A DNA stretch of 63,191 nucleotides, from the NCBI GenBank assembly GCA_016840025.1, contig JAEOTF010000506.1:1-63191 (forward strand), given 5' to 3'. The stretch comes from Candidatus Hodarchaeota archaeon (GTDB taxonomy: Archaea; Asgardarchaeota; Heimdallarchaeia; Hodarchaeales; YT1-039). Numbering within the stretch: the stretch's first letter is position 1; every line of letters starts with the position of its first letter. Shown here in pieces: positions 17,472 through 26,439 of the stretch. The translations under genes and the position numbers were made by a program. Below the pieces are notes generated by a model. That model was not told the DNA's origin, made no database searches, and saw only the letters and a list, made by a program, of their open reading frames with translations.

Positions 17472-17926
17472 TGTTTTTCACTTTTTGATGCAAAATCGAA
17501 TCTTTTGATGACACGAGCAGGATTTCCAGCTACCATGGTAAATTGAGGAACATCTCGTCCGACAATAGCCCCTGCTGCAACAACTGCACCCGTACCAACA
17601 GTTACTCCAGGAAGAATGATAGCACCCGCTCCAACCCATGCACCACGCTTAATAATTACTCTCTTAGGAGGATCGGTAAATGTATGTAAGTGTTGATGAA
17701 GACGACTAGCGGTTGAATGAGCGAAAATAATACTACCATAAGCAATACTAACATCATCTTCAATTTCAATTAATTCGGGATACTCTGAATCAAATGAGAC
17801 CAATGTCCCAATAAAGACACCTTTCCCTATTTTTACTCCACACTTTCTCCATAATGCACATCTAAGTTGATAGAGGGGCATAAACCACGCGAAAATACGC
17901 CAAATACGCCCGAGTTTTTTTCCCAT
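17468..17926 (-). CDS. Left-handed beta-helix (hexapeptide) O-acetyl/acyltransferase
   Basis: The second half is a run of hexapeptide repeats: GVFIGTLVSFDSEY, AWVGAGAIILPGVTVGTGAVVAAGAIVGRDVP, ending in the hallmark VAGNPARVIKRF. Such enzymes form trimers and transfer acetyl or acyl groups to sugars. The histidine in IIFAHST is a candidate catalytic base. The gene overlaps fkbH by 4 nt. In this setting it may transfer the ACP-bound acyl group to a glycan; that is inference. Confidence 0.85.
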   Translation of the reverse strand: MGKKLGRIWRIFAWFMPLYQLRCALWRKCGVKIGKGVFIGTLVSFDSEYPELIEIEDDVSIAYGSIIFAHSTASRLHQHLHTFTDPPKRVIIKRGAWVGAGAIILPGVTVGTGAVVAAGAIVGRDVPQFTMVAGNPARVIKRFDFASKSEKQ

Positions 17927-17946
17927 TACTGATTCCTTCCTTTCAT

Positions 17947-18810
17947 CTACTTCAATCTTCGAAGATAGTCCCAGAACACAAAATTATCGATATCTCCTGT
18001 CAATAAGCAGCAATAATTGAACTCAGAAGGCCAAGTTTGATTTTTTTTCCATTTATGAATGGCTTCTGAAACTGTGGGAAACCAACCATTGGTTTTTTCA
18101 CCATAGGTTAATAGACCATCCAAAATATCGAGGTATTTATCCTGACCAAGACGAATTGGGTGTAAATCAAACATTACTACACCGTTCACTCTTTTAGCAG
18201 CCTCACATTCTTTTTTAAGAAGTTTTACGATCAGAGGGACATCTACCCCATACTTATCGATTAGTAGATCATCGCTCCATTTCGAAAGTGGAATGCATAC
18301 AAAGGAAGATTTACCGTTTTTGAGATTAAAATGAAAGAATTGATGTTGATTGCGGTATTTTTCCCGGTAACCGATTCCGCCGTCCCATATAAAACCTAAA
18401 TCTTCTATAATCTGAGGACTAAAAGCTGTATAACTATTGAAGGGGGCACGGTAGCCGACTACTTTGATATTCATATCCTGAAACGTTTTTAAGGATTTTT
18501 TAATTTCTAATCTTTCCTGTTTAGGGGATAAGTAGAGATATTTTGTATGAGTATAACCATGAGAAGCAATTTCGTTTTTTGCACCGAGAACCACTGATTT
18601 TAGTAGGTTTTTATAGGGAATTGCAACTGAGGCAACAGTAGGAAAAGTAAAATGAGCATTGTAATTTTCGAGGCGACTAACTATATCGGTAAGGATGTCT
18701 CCAAACTCTTTTCTATGAAAACGATACATTCGAAAAGTCTGCCTAATAATGGCACTACCTCTCTTTCTAACCAGATGATTTAGCCATGCTAACCGTCTAT
18801 TCATCTTCAT
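17947..18810 (-). CDS. NodB-type polysaccharide deacetylase, possibly atypical
   Basis: Carbohydrate de-N-acetylase fold: HFTFPTVASVAI, the zinc-binding pair in EIASHGYTHTKYLYLS, VVGYRAPFNSYTAFSP, and GVVMFDLHPIRLG near the C-terminal. The usual first motif TFDDG, which supplies the catalytic base, is not seen, so this may be an atypical or inactive member or use another Asp. It is first in the minus-strand set with acyltransferase, FkbH and ACP, 20 nt before the acyltransferase start. It would act on a glycan or lipid-linked sugar. Confidence 0.75.
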   Translation of the reverse strand: MKMNRRLAWLNHLVRKRGSAIIRQTFRMYRFHRKEFGDILTDIVSRLENYNAHFTFPTVASVAIPYKNLLKSVVLGAKNEIASHGYTHTKYLYLSPKQERLEIKKSLKTFQDMNIKVVGYRAPFNSYTAFSPQIIEDLGFIWDGGIGYREKYRNQHQFFHFNLKNGKSSFVCIPLSKWSDDLLIDKYGVDVPLIVKLLKKECEAAKRVNGVVMFDLHPIRLGQDKYLDILDGLLTYGEKTNGWFPTVSEAIHKWKKNQTWPSEFNYCCLLTGDIDNFVFWDYLRRLK

Positions 18811-19024
18811 ACCTGCTTTAAGAGGGAGATATCAAATGAAGATATCAGAGGATAAAGAAGAAAATAAGTTATAAAAACATAGAGCTCAGCGACCAAAACG
18901 AAGTGTTTATGATTAAAGGTCTGGCCGCTTGAATTATTCAGCTCAATAAAGGCCAACTTCATTCTGTGTAAACAAAATGATGTCTTTCAACAATATTTGA
19001 ACATAAAAATCTGAGGAGAATTGA

Positions 19025-21163
19025 ATGCCAAGATTCACAGAGCGCATAATTGATAATCTCAAGGAACGTTTCGCATACGCACGAACTCACATTAAAAGAG
19101 AGTCTATTTTCCATCATACAGCACTTATACTGATCCTCTTTGTAGGTTTTGCTACCCGGTTTTTTCCATATTTTAAATATGAAGTTGCATTGAAAGCATA
19201 TGACCCCCATTCCCAGTTACGGGCCGCTACACTGCTACATAACTTAGGACTGGAAAAATATTGGGATTATATTGATCCTACGAGCTGGTATCCTTACGGT
19301 GTTTATTATGGAAGAAATCGTTATTTAGGTACACCACTTATAGCGGTAACGATTCACGAAATCTCAAATTTATTAGGGCTAAATTGGTCTTTAAAGTTTT
19401 CAGCCTACATTTCCCCTGTAATTTTGGGAATGTTAACTGTACTCGGGATTTATCTTTTGGGACGTGAACTGGGCAATCCACGGGTTGGTTTAATCGCTGC
19501 ATTCATTTTGGCTACCTTACCTGCTCATACCCAACGTACCATGGCTGGTTTCTATGATAATGAAAGTATTGGCATTTTATTAATTGTTTTAACATTGTAT
19601 TTCTTTTTCCGCTCTTTACGAGCAGGATCAATTGGTTGGGGCATAGCGGCAGGTTTTGCACTGGGTGCCCTGTATGATTCATGGGGAGCAGCAAATTATC
19701 CCGTAGGACTTTTGATAGTCTATGTATTTCTGCTAATAATTACAAATAAGGTCTCAGATCGCCTTTTCATCGCTTATTCGACTACAATTATAGTAGGGGT
19801 TTTTATCGGTGCATTGGTCCCAAGAAATGGCATGGCACTACTATATTCTACTGAAATTCTTCCTGCTTATGCAGCCTTGATTAGCTTAGCGATGTTCCTG
19901 ATACTAAAAGAAGTTCAAAGTATTATAGGTGATGAAGCCTTCCGAAGAAGTCTTATTTATTCAGCTTATGCAATAAGTGGTGGTATACTAGTTGGGATAG
20001 TGACACTGTTCGCTTTGGGGTATACCCCTAATATTGCGTCAAAATTTGTTACTGTTATGTTACCCTTCTTCAGAGCCGACGTTCCAATCCTCAAATCCGT
20101 ATCTGAGCATCTTACCCTGAGTTGGGGCAACATGTTCCTTAATATCTATGTAGTTGCCTTCCTTATCCCAGTTGGTCTTTTCTATGCATATCAAAGTCCT
20201 ACTGAAAAGAATATTTTTCTTATTGTATTTGGACTAACTGCACTTTATTTCTCTGGGAGTATGGTGCGACTCGTTTTGATCTTAGCCCCTGTCGCCGCCT
20301 TATTAGCAGCAAAAGCGATTGATGAAACCTTAATCCCCTTTGCACTTACATTTCAAGAGAAATTTACGCTTTCTAAGCGTAAAAGAAGAATTGTGACAGG
20401 AATAGGTAATGAACACGTTACTGCGGCATATGTACTCATGGCAATTATCATGTTTATAACTATGTTCCACGGCATCGAACTAGCAGGTGGACGACTCGCG
20501 CCTGCGGAGATTTTAGTAGCTTTTGAGCAACCAACAGGCGAGGTAACGGTATGGGGTGACTGGCAAGAAACTCTTATGTGGCTTCAGACTCATAGTACCG
20601 AAAAGACGGTGGTAGCTTCATGGTGGGATTATGGTTATTGGATTACCACAAACTCTAACGTCACTACGCTTTGTGATAACGCTACATCAAATTCAACCCA
20701 AATTGGCAATGTTGGCGCTTTGCTCATGTCGGAACCAAAGCGTGCACTCGAACTCTGTAAAATTTATGATGTTGAATACCTTCTTGTGAATGTAGCTTCA
20801 GGATATGTAGCTGCAGGTTCGGATATAGGAAAAGCTATCTGGATGATGCGAATAGCAGAGAGTAGTAGTAATCTTGAAGACATTGATGTCGACGATTACT
20901 ATCATCAGGGTAAGTACCTAGGTGGCCCCGAAGGTAAATTTGATGATTCACTGCTATGGAAAATGATCACAGGTCCATCAGAAAATCAACCCGGCTCAGG
21001 GATGCTTGAACAAGCTAACCAACAACTGGTAAGGTATGAACTAGTATCGGAGCTCAGTGAGCAAACAGCGACCGCTCAACAGTGGGACGCCCAAGCCGAT
21101 GGATTTCAGGAAGCATATACCAGCAGCCATTTTTGGGTCAGAATCTACAGAGTAATTGGTTAG
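19025..21163 (+). CDS. aglB: AglB/STT3-type oligosaccharyltransferase
   Basis: Transfers a lipid-linked glycan to Asn in N-x-S/T sequons outside the cell. About 11-13 membrane helices fill residues 30-490. The first loop holds the metal/DxD-like site region (ALKAYDPHSQLRAATLL). The soluble C-terminal domain begins with the STT3 signature WWDYG (SWWDYGYWITT, about residue 537). GGAG precedes the ATG. At 712 residues it is at the short end for AglB. It is divergent from the ACP/FkbH/deacetylase set, suggesting that cluster makes or modifies its glycan donor. Confidence 0.93.
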   Translation: MPRFTERIIDNLKERFAYARTHIKRESIFHHTALILILFVGFATRFFPYFKYEVALKAYDPHSQLRAATLLHNLGLEKYWDYIDPTSWYPYGVYYGRNRYLGTPLIAVTIHEISNLLGLNWSLKFSAYISPVILGMLTVLGIYLLGRELGNPRVGLIAAFILATLPAHTQRTMAGFYDNESIGILLIVLTLYFFFRSLRAGSIGWGIAAGFALGALYDSWGAANYPVGLLIVYVFLLIITNKVSDRLFIAYSTTIIVGVFIGALVPRNGMALLYSTEILPAYAALISLAMFLILKEVQSIIGDEAFRRSLIYSAYAISGGILVGIVTLFALGYTPNIASKFVTVMLPFFRADVPILKSVSEHLTLSWGNMFLNIYVVAFLIPVGLFYAYQSPTEKNIFLIVFGLTALYFSGSMVRLVLILAPVAALLAAKAIDETLIPFALTFQEKFTLSKRKRRIVTGIGNEHVTAAYVLMAIIMFITMFHGIELAGGRLAPAEILVAFEQPTGEVTVWGDWQETLMWLQTHSTEKTVVASWWDYGYWITTNSNVTTLCDNATSNSTQIGNVGALLMSEPKRALELCKIYDVEYLLVNVASGYVAAGSDIGKAIWMMRIAESSSNLEDIDVDDYYHQGKYLGGPEGKFDDSLLWKMITGPSENQPGSGMLEQANQQLVRYELVSELSEQTATAQQWDAQADGFQEAYTSSHFWVRIYRVIG

Positions 21164-21596
21164 TTAACCTAACTAACCCAATTTTTTCTTTTTTCTAATC
21201 TTCAAAAGATATCAAGTTTTTTTTTGCGCTTGAACTTTGTTTAGTTCCCTTTAAAAAGGTCGGGATGACTTTTCTGTAACTAAAACTCCCTGGGACCGGC
21301 TATTTTTCTGTTAAAGAAGCTGTTAAAGAGTTTTATAGGGTGCTTAACAGAGAGATTGACCCATTAAGGAAAAAATCTATTAATTTTCTCGCAATTCATC
21401 TCACGCTTAAAAGACGTGAGCCTTCTTGCGATTTCCTGTAATACAAGTATTTTTCATTAATTAAGTATGAAAAACATAGAAGATCTAATGAATAGAAGAA
21501 AGTTTGAAACTCACCTTCCCTTTATCATAGAAGGCTAAAATTGCTAATCATAAAATATAAGATACCAGATCTTAGTTTTTATGACTAGGTGATGCA
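21164..21596. other. 433-bp intergenic region with a nested inverted repeat
   Basis: No gene that I can support. An inverted repeat lies at 21389-21431: outer arms TCGCAA/TTGCGA and inner arms CTCACG/CGTGAG around a short loop. It could be a transcript-end hairpin after aglB or a binding site. The last 60 nt precede the GTG start of the polymerase subunit. Confidence 0.4.
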
Positions 21597-23144
21597 GTGC
21601 AACGCATAAATTTGATTCAGTATTTCCTAAAGCGTGGTTTTCAAGTTAATCCCGATGCTCTTGAAGAACTTTTAGCAAAACAGATTGATTGTGATAAATT
21701 TCTGGATTATGTAGAACAGATTAGTCCAGAAACAGTAGTAATCTCAAAAGCATTACTTTTAAGATATCAAGCGTCTTTTGATCCAGAACAGGAACAACTA
21801 AACTCTTTAGAACAAGAAGTCACAAAAACTGAAGAAACCGAATTACCTAGAATTACCGATCAACTACCAGCAGTTAGAGCAAAAAAAGCGCAGCTTCGTA
21901 TCGACATTATAACACAAGTTCCTTTCCGAACAGAGTCCCAAGGGGAGCTTATTGATTTCCTTACTCTTTTTAAAGACCGTTATGCGCGATTGCGACAGGT
22001 ACTGCTGGTACGCCCTGAGATAAGAAGCGCAATAGAAATACGACAAGCCATGCGGCATCCTGAAGGCGGAATAAGCGTGATTGGTATGATAGAAGAAGTC
22101 CGTACAACGCCACAGGGAGCGGTTATGATTAGTTTGGAAGATGGAAAAACAGGTGACTTGTTAACCGCCATTATCTCACCAAAAAACCAAATTGCAAAAG
22201 AAGCGCGATTTCTTTTTACGGATACAGTAATAGGTATTATAGGAGTCTTAAAAAATACGGATGATGATGATAAGCCCCGTAAGATCCTTTTTGGAAAAGA
22301 GATAATCAAACCTGGTGTACCAAAATACGCCTTTCGGCGCGGAGACGCCGATGAATTGGGTTGTGCAGCAATCATAGGAGATCTTCATGTAGGGAGCAAA
22401 CACTTTGATGAAACACTTTGGAAGAAGTTTTTAAAATTTTTAAATCAACAAGGAAAAGAACCTAAGTATAAGGCTATTGCAGCACGAATCTCACATCTTC
22501 TTATCCCTGGGGATTTGGTAGATGGGGTCGGGATTTTTCCCAATCAAGAAGATGAATTGGAAATTACCAACATTTACGACCAATACAAATGTGCTGCAGA
22601 ACTCATGAATGACATCCCCCAAGACATTCAGATCGTGATAGCACCAGGTAACCATGACGCAAGCCGTCAGGCCCTTCCCCAGCAAGTTATACCAAAACGC
22701 TTTTGTGAAAACTTAATTTCCATGAAAAATGTTGAAATGGTTGCAAATCCTTCATTATTTAAGCTTGGTCCAAGAAAGATATTGATGTATCATGGACAAG
22801 GGTTGGAACGAGTAATTCAGCAAACAAAAGCAACCTTCGACCAACCACATCAAGCATTGATCGAAGTGCTTGAATATCGCCATCTTTTTCCTATTTACGG
22901 GACAAAAACTGCTATAGCACCCGAACATCAGGATTACCTGATTATTGAGGAGCTTCCCGAGATTGTAGTTACGGGACATTTGCATGTGGGAAAAACACGA
23001 GTTTATCAAGGTCTCCGTCTTACTCTAAGTGGAACTTTCGAACAGGCATCAAGTTGGCTGAAAGCGCTCAATATTCGTCCTACCGTTGGATTAGTTCCCA
23101 TTGTCGATCTTGCCTCTGGGGAGTTGTATGAGTTCCAAGTTTAG
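21597..23144 (+). CDS. polB: DNA polymerase D small subunit (DP1)
   Basis: Small, proofreading subunit of the archaeal family-D replicative polymerase. The OB-fold region (about residues 150-245) precedes a calcineurin-like phosphoesterase domain with GDLHVGSKHFDE, LIPGDLVDGVGIFPNQ, IVIAPGNHDASRQALPQ and a late VVTGHLHVGKT, all metal-binding motifs for 3'-5' exonuclease activity. The N-terminal helical region (LEELLAKQIDCDKFL) is typical. The start is GTG. Length 515 is normal. It is next to orc1/cdc6, a common replication neighbourhood in archaea. Confidence 0.93.
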   Translation: MQRINLIQYFLKRGFQVNPDALEELLAKQIDCDKFLDYVEQISPETVVISKALLLRYQASFDPEQEQLNSLEQEVTKTEETELPRITDQLPAVRAKKAQLRIDIITQVPFRTESQGELIDFLTLFKDRYARLRQVLLVRPEIRSAIEIRQAMRHPEGGISVIGMIEEVRTTPQGAVMISLEDGKTGDLLTAIISPKNQIAKEARFLFTDTVIGIIGVLKNTDDDDKPRKILFGKEIIKPGVPKYAFRRGDADELGCAAIIGDLHVGSKHFDETLWKKFLKFLNQQGKEPKYKAIAARISHLLIPGDLVDGVGIFPNQEDELEITNIYDQYKCAAELMNDIPQDIQIVIAPGNHDASRQALPQQVIPKRFCENLISMKNVEMVANPSLFKLGPRKILMYHGQGLERVIQQTKATFDQPHQALIEVLEYRHLFPIYGTKTAIAPEHQDYLIIEELPEIVVTGHLHVGKTRVYQGLRLTLSGTFEQASSWLKALNIRPTVGLVPIVDLASGELYEFQV

Positions 23145-23240
23145 CCACAAAAATGAATAGCTACAGATAAGGGGTGGTAATAATGGAGATTAAACCGCAT
23201 TTTAATTGAATTCATCCTTAAAAAGGAAGAATAAGGAATT

Positions 23241-24461
23241 TTAAACCATACTCTGTAAATGACGATCCGTTACAAGAGCATCTTTAATGCTACTTGTGGG
23301 AACGCTGAGATAGAGGTGTTTGGTACGACCATAACGTCCACGACTTTGAACGCGAGCGATAACAATGCCAAGGGTGTCAAGCTCATTAATTAGATCGCTA
23401 ACGCGACGTTGGGTGATGGAGTCAACTCCCACCGCGCCAGCTGTGTCAAGGTATTGTTCATAAACAGCGCCTGTTGTTAAACGTCCCGTTTGAGCAAGAG
23501 TGAGCTGGTAAATGGCAAAGAGAACTAGTTTGGATTGGAGTGGGAGAGTTGAAATGCATTCGGAAACAGTATTGCGCTCAATGGCACCTTGGGCCTCACG
23601 AACATGAGACTCAGCAACAGGTGTCGTACTGGTGCGTTCAGCTATTTCCCCTGCAACACGGAGGAGGTCGAGGGCGCGACGAGCGTCACCATGTTCCCGG
23701 GCAGCAAGTCCCGCAATGATCGGAATCACTGCCTTTTCCAATACTCCTACCTCAAACCCTTCTTCCGCGCGTTCCCGCAGGATGTCGTGTAATTCTTCTG
23801 CCCGATATGGTGGGAACACAATCTCTTCCTCGGAAAGGCAGGACAGGACACGGGCATTCAAATGTTCCTTGAATTTTAAATCATTGGAGATCCCTATAAG
23901 ACTAACTCGGGCGGATTTAAGTTCTGTATTGATCCTCGTAAGATTGTACAGTGTTTCATCCCCGCTTTTCTTAACAAGTGCATCGACTTCATCTAAAACA
24001 ATAATAAATAATCCGCCTACTCTATCTAGGGCATTACAGAAACGTGAATATACCTCATCAGTAGGAAGCCCTGTAAAAGGGATTTGTACATCTAGTGCAC
24101 CACAAAGATGGGCCAGTACACGATAGTTAGTATCCACAATTCGACAATTCGTATAAGCTGATCTCATAGGGAAACCACAGTCCTCACTTTTGGATTGGAG
24201 AGTGTTTAGAACATTGAGGACAACTACAGTTTTCCCAGTACCGGTTTTCCCATATAAAAATAGATTACTCGGGGTGGCAGCACGAAGAGCGCTGGCAAGC
24301 GGAGCCCCCAATGCGCGAACTTGAGGGGTCCGATGGGGTAAACGTTCAGGAACGTAAGTAGGACGAAGGACTTCACGGTTTCTAAAAATCGGGGGGGCAC
24401 TCAGAAACTCATCAAAAAGGTCATCAAGAGACTCCGAGGATGAATTCTCTACCTTAGTCAT
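23241..24461 (-). CDS. cdc6: Orc1/Cdc6 replication initiator
   Basis: AAA+ ATPase that binds origin recognition boxes and loads MCM. Walker A is FLYGKTGTGKT, Walker B is FIIVLDEVDALV, sensor 1 is LIGISNDLKF and sensor 2 lies in HGDARRALDLLRVAGE. A winged-helix domain follows (about 320-406; RRVSDLINELDTLGIV). I place the start at ATG 24461 (MTKVEN) with GGAAG upstream; the frame stays open to 24551. The 400 bp upstream holds origin-box-like elements. Confidence 0.93.
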   Translation of the reverse strand: MTKVENSSSESLDDLFDEFLSAPPIFRNREVLRPTYVPERLPHRTPQVRALGAPLASALRAATPSNLFLYGKTGTGKTVVVLNVLNTLQSKSEDCGFPMRSAYTNCRIVDTNYRVLAHLCGALDVQIPFTGLPTDEVYSRFCNALDRVGGLFIIVLDEVDALVKKSGDETLYNLTRINTELKSARVSLIGISNDLKFKEHLNARVLSCLSEEEIVFPPYRAEELHDILRERAEEGFEVGVLEKAVIPIIAGLAAREHGDARRALDLLRVAGEIAERTSTTPVAESHVREAQGAIERNTVSECISTLPLQSKLVLFAIYQLTLAQTGRLTTGAVYEQYLDTAGAVGVDSITQRRVSDLINELDTLGIVIARVQSRGRYGRTKHLYLSVPTSSIKDALVTDRHLQSMV

Positions 24462-24551
24462 TATATGTTCAACTTCCAGATACAATACCTCTATTTCCTT
24501 TCGAGACATAAGGGTAAGTTTTATCCGAATAATATCGGGATAATATCTCAC

Positions 24552-24947
24552 CTGTTATTAAAGATCTATAGGAATGGAAACCTATAGAACGCCTAAAGAT
24601 TTCTTGGTATCTCCAAGCTAACTTTTAAAGGAAAGGGGCGCTATATTTCGGCAACAAAGCTTTGCTAAATGAATAAATCATCACACTATTTAGAAAATTA
24701 TATTACATAAGGTATTTGACTTCAATATTTCATAAAATAACTATAAATCAGACTTCTTTTTACTAATGGTCATGAATTCCGTTTTGTACAAATTAAAGAA
24801 ATAATTCTGCGTAATGGTTCCCAAAGAGAAACAAAGGGCCAAGAATGGAAAGGATTTCCCTTCATTTTCAGAAAGGTTAGTATATTTGTGAAATATTGAC
24901 TTTTTTCATGTCCAAAATGCAGTGAGAATAATTGTCAATCATTGAGC
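24552..24947. other. Candidate replication origin upstream of orc1/cdc6
   Basis: This non-coding stretch contains an AT-rich core (about 24690-24790) flanked by two elements resembling archaeal origin recognition boxes: GGAATGGAAACC at 24571-24582 and GGTTCCCAAAGAGAAACAAA at 24816-24835, followed by GGG. Archaeal boxes typically read like TTCCANTGGAAACNAAGGGG, and origins usually sit beside cdc6. Match quality is partial, so this is a hypothesis. Confidence 0.35.
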
Positions 24948-25718
24948 TTATTTAATCTTACCCGATTGCCATTGCCTTATAATCATCCGAGAAACCCGAT
25001 CAATATCTAATTTCCCTCCTTTTTTCAACATATGGAATTTTAAGGCTAATGCTTCAAGTACTTCAAAAGAATGGGCATAGAATCCCTTATCAAGATCGAA
25101 ATGGGCTTCAATCCGTCCGTTTAGCGAATCGATTAAATCAGCAGCTGCAACATCCGGATCTTTTATCTTATCTATAGCGATTATCCCGATCTTCGCTTTC
25201 GATGATTGATCTATTTCCCGAGACCCTAGATCACCAGGAGTATCAATGAGAGTAATTCCTCTAGAAAGACGAATCCTATGCAATCCTCGAGTATAGCCCG
25301 CGCGAGGAGAAACCTTTGCAACAATTTTTCTTTTTAAACGGTTGATAATAGAAGATTTCCCAACATTTGCGTATCCCACAACACCGACGTTTATTTGTGA
25401 ATGGCCTAAGCTTTTTGCTAGGATTTTAATTCGTTCCCTTAATTTGGCGAACCCATAGCCTTTTGTTGCTGAAACAATAACATAAGGAGTTATTCCTAGT
25501 CTTTGAATTTCCATTTTAAGCGTATTTTCTTCAACAAGGTCACATTTGTTAACAATATATAGCATTTTCTTCTTAGAATTTCGAATTTGCTGTTCTATGT
25601 CCGTATTTAAAGTTTCTCTTAATAGTCGAGAGTCTAGCACCTGAAGAACTATGTTAGATTTCTTTATAACATGTTCTATGGTTTCTGAAGTATTATTCAA
25701 CGGTAAATCACCTTTCAA
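24948..25718 (-). CDS. Circularly permuted GTPase (YlqF/YawG type)
   Basis: The GTPase motifs occur in permuted order G4-G5-G1-G3: NKCDLVEE (about residue 52), SATKGYG, then GYANVGKSSIINRL (about 117) and DTPGDLG (about 158). This is diagnostic of the ribosome-biogenesis GTPases YlqF, YjeQ and YawG/Nog2. The C-terminal domain (YAHSFEVLEALALKF) matches the RbgA/YlqF layout. A role in large-subunit assembly is expected. It is transcribed alone on the minus strand. Confidence 0.88.
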   Translation of the reverse strand: MKGDLPLNNTSETIEHVIKKSNIVLQVLDSRLLRETLNTDIEQQIRNSKKKMLYIVNKCDLVEENTLKMEIQRLGITPYVIVSATKGYGFAKLRERIKILAKSLGHSQINVGVVGYANVGKSSIINRLKRKIVAKVSPRAGYTRGLHRIRLSRGITLIDTPGDLGSREIDQSSKAKIGIIAIDKIKDPDVAAADLIDSLNGRIEAHFDLDKGFYAHSFEVLEALALKFHMLKKGGKLDIDRVSRMIIRQWQSGKIK

Positions 25719-26439
25719 AATATTACGTCCGTATAAGCCATTGTTTTAGATTGATTTTATTTTAATATCGCATTTATATTAATTTAAGACATTATTCCAA
25801 TGAAATTGTTCATTTAAAGTGTTCACTAAGATAATGTGCTATTATAGTGCATTTGTATGAATTACTAATTTATTTGGTGTTTAGATCTAAACCTACTGTT
25901 CTTTTAATACTCTTAAGAAAAAAGAAATCGTTAGAGAAGAACATAATAGAATTTACTGGGAGTTGCCGTTTTTTCTAAAATGAAACGTAGGCTTTTTTCT
26001 ACAACTTTATAGACACATATTGCAAACAACCAGTCAAGTGAGTAGGCAGGACATCTCCCTTTTCAGTATTTAAATTTAACTTAGCTTAAGGAAGATTGCT
26101 CAATAGTTGATTATGTTTGAGAAAGTCAGTTGCAACTGTGTTTTCAATTTGAAACCGTACAGATGTTAATAACATCCAAACTCAACCATTTTCACCTAGA
26201 AAAATATTGAAGGTTTAAAAGAATTTCAATAAGCAATAAGGATTATTATAAAATAGTGATAAAAATCAGATGAAGGAGAAATGATGAAATTTTAGAGGAA
26301 ATCAATGAGGAATAACACATGGTACCCGTGAGCGGGCTTTTAATTCGAAAGAAAAATGGGTGAGCTTCTTAAAGAAGTTGGATTATTAAAAAACTCTTAA
26401 ATTCTAAGATATTAAGAATAAGATCATAAAAGAGCTAAT
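25719..26439. other. 721-bp AT-rich intergenic region, no gene seen
   Basis: I find no coding frame, tRNA or repeat I can defend. A short stretch near 26280 (ATGATGA-like) resembles a box C, but no D-box with a guide is evident. The region separates the permuted GTPase from a methyltransferase and may hold promoters for the former. Confidence 0.4.

Noticed and set aside
21274..21440. Short reading frame after aglB (FSVKEAVKEFYRVLNREID-like)
   Set aside because: It lacks a start codon with a ribosome site and looks like chance coding or a remnant too small to identify.
23589..24126. Long reading frames opposite orc1/cdc6 and opposite polD
   Set aside because: They lie antisense to strongly conserved genes and show no independent domain.
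25719..26439. CRISPR-like or sRNA content in the long AT-rich gap
   Set aside because: No repeated unit with spacers is present, and the ATGATGA near 26280 lacks a matching D box and guide.
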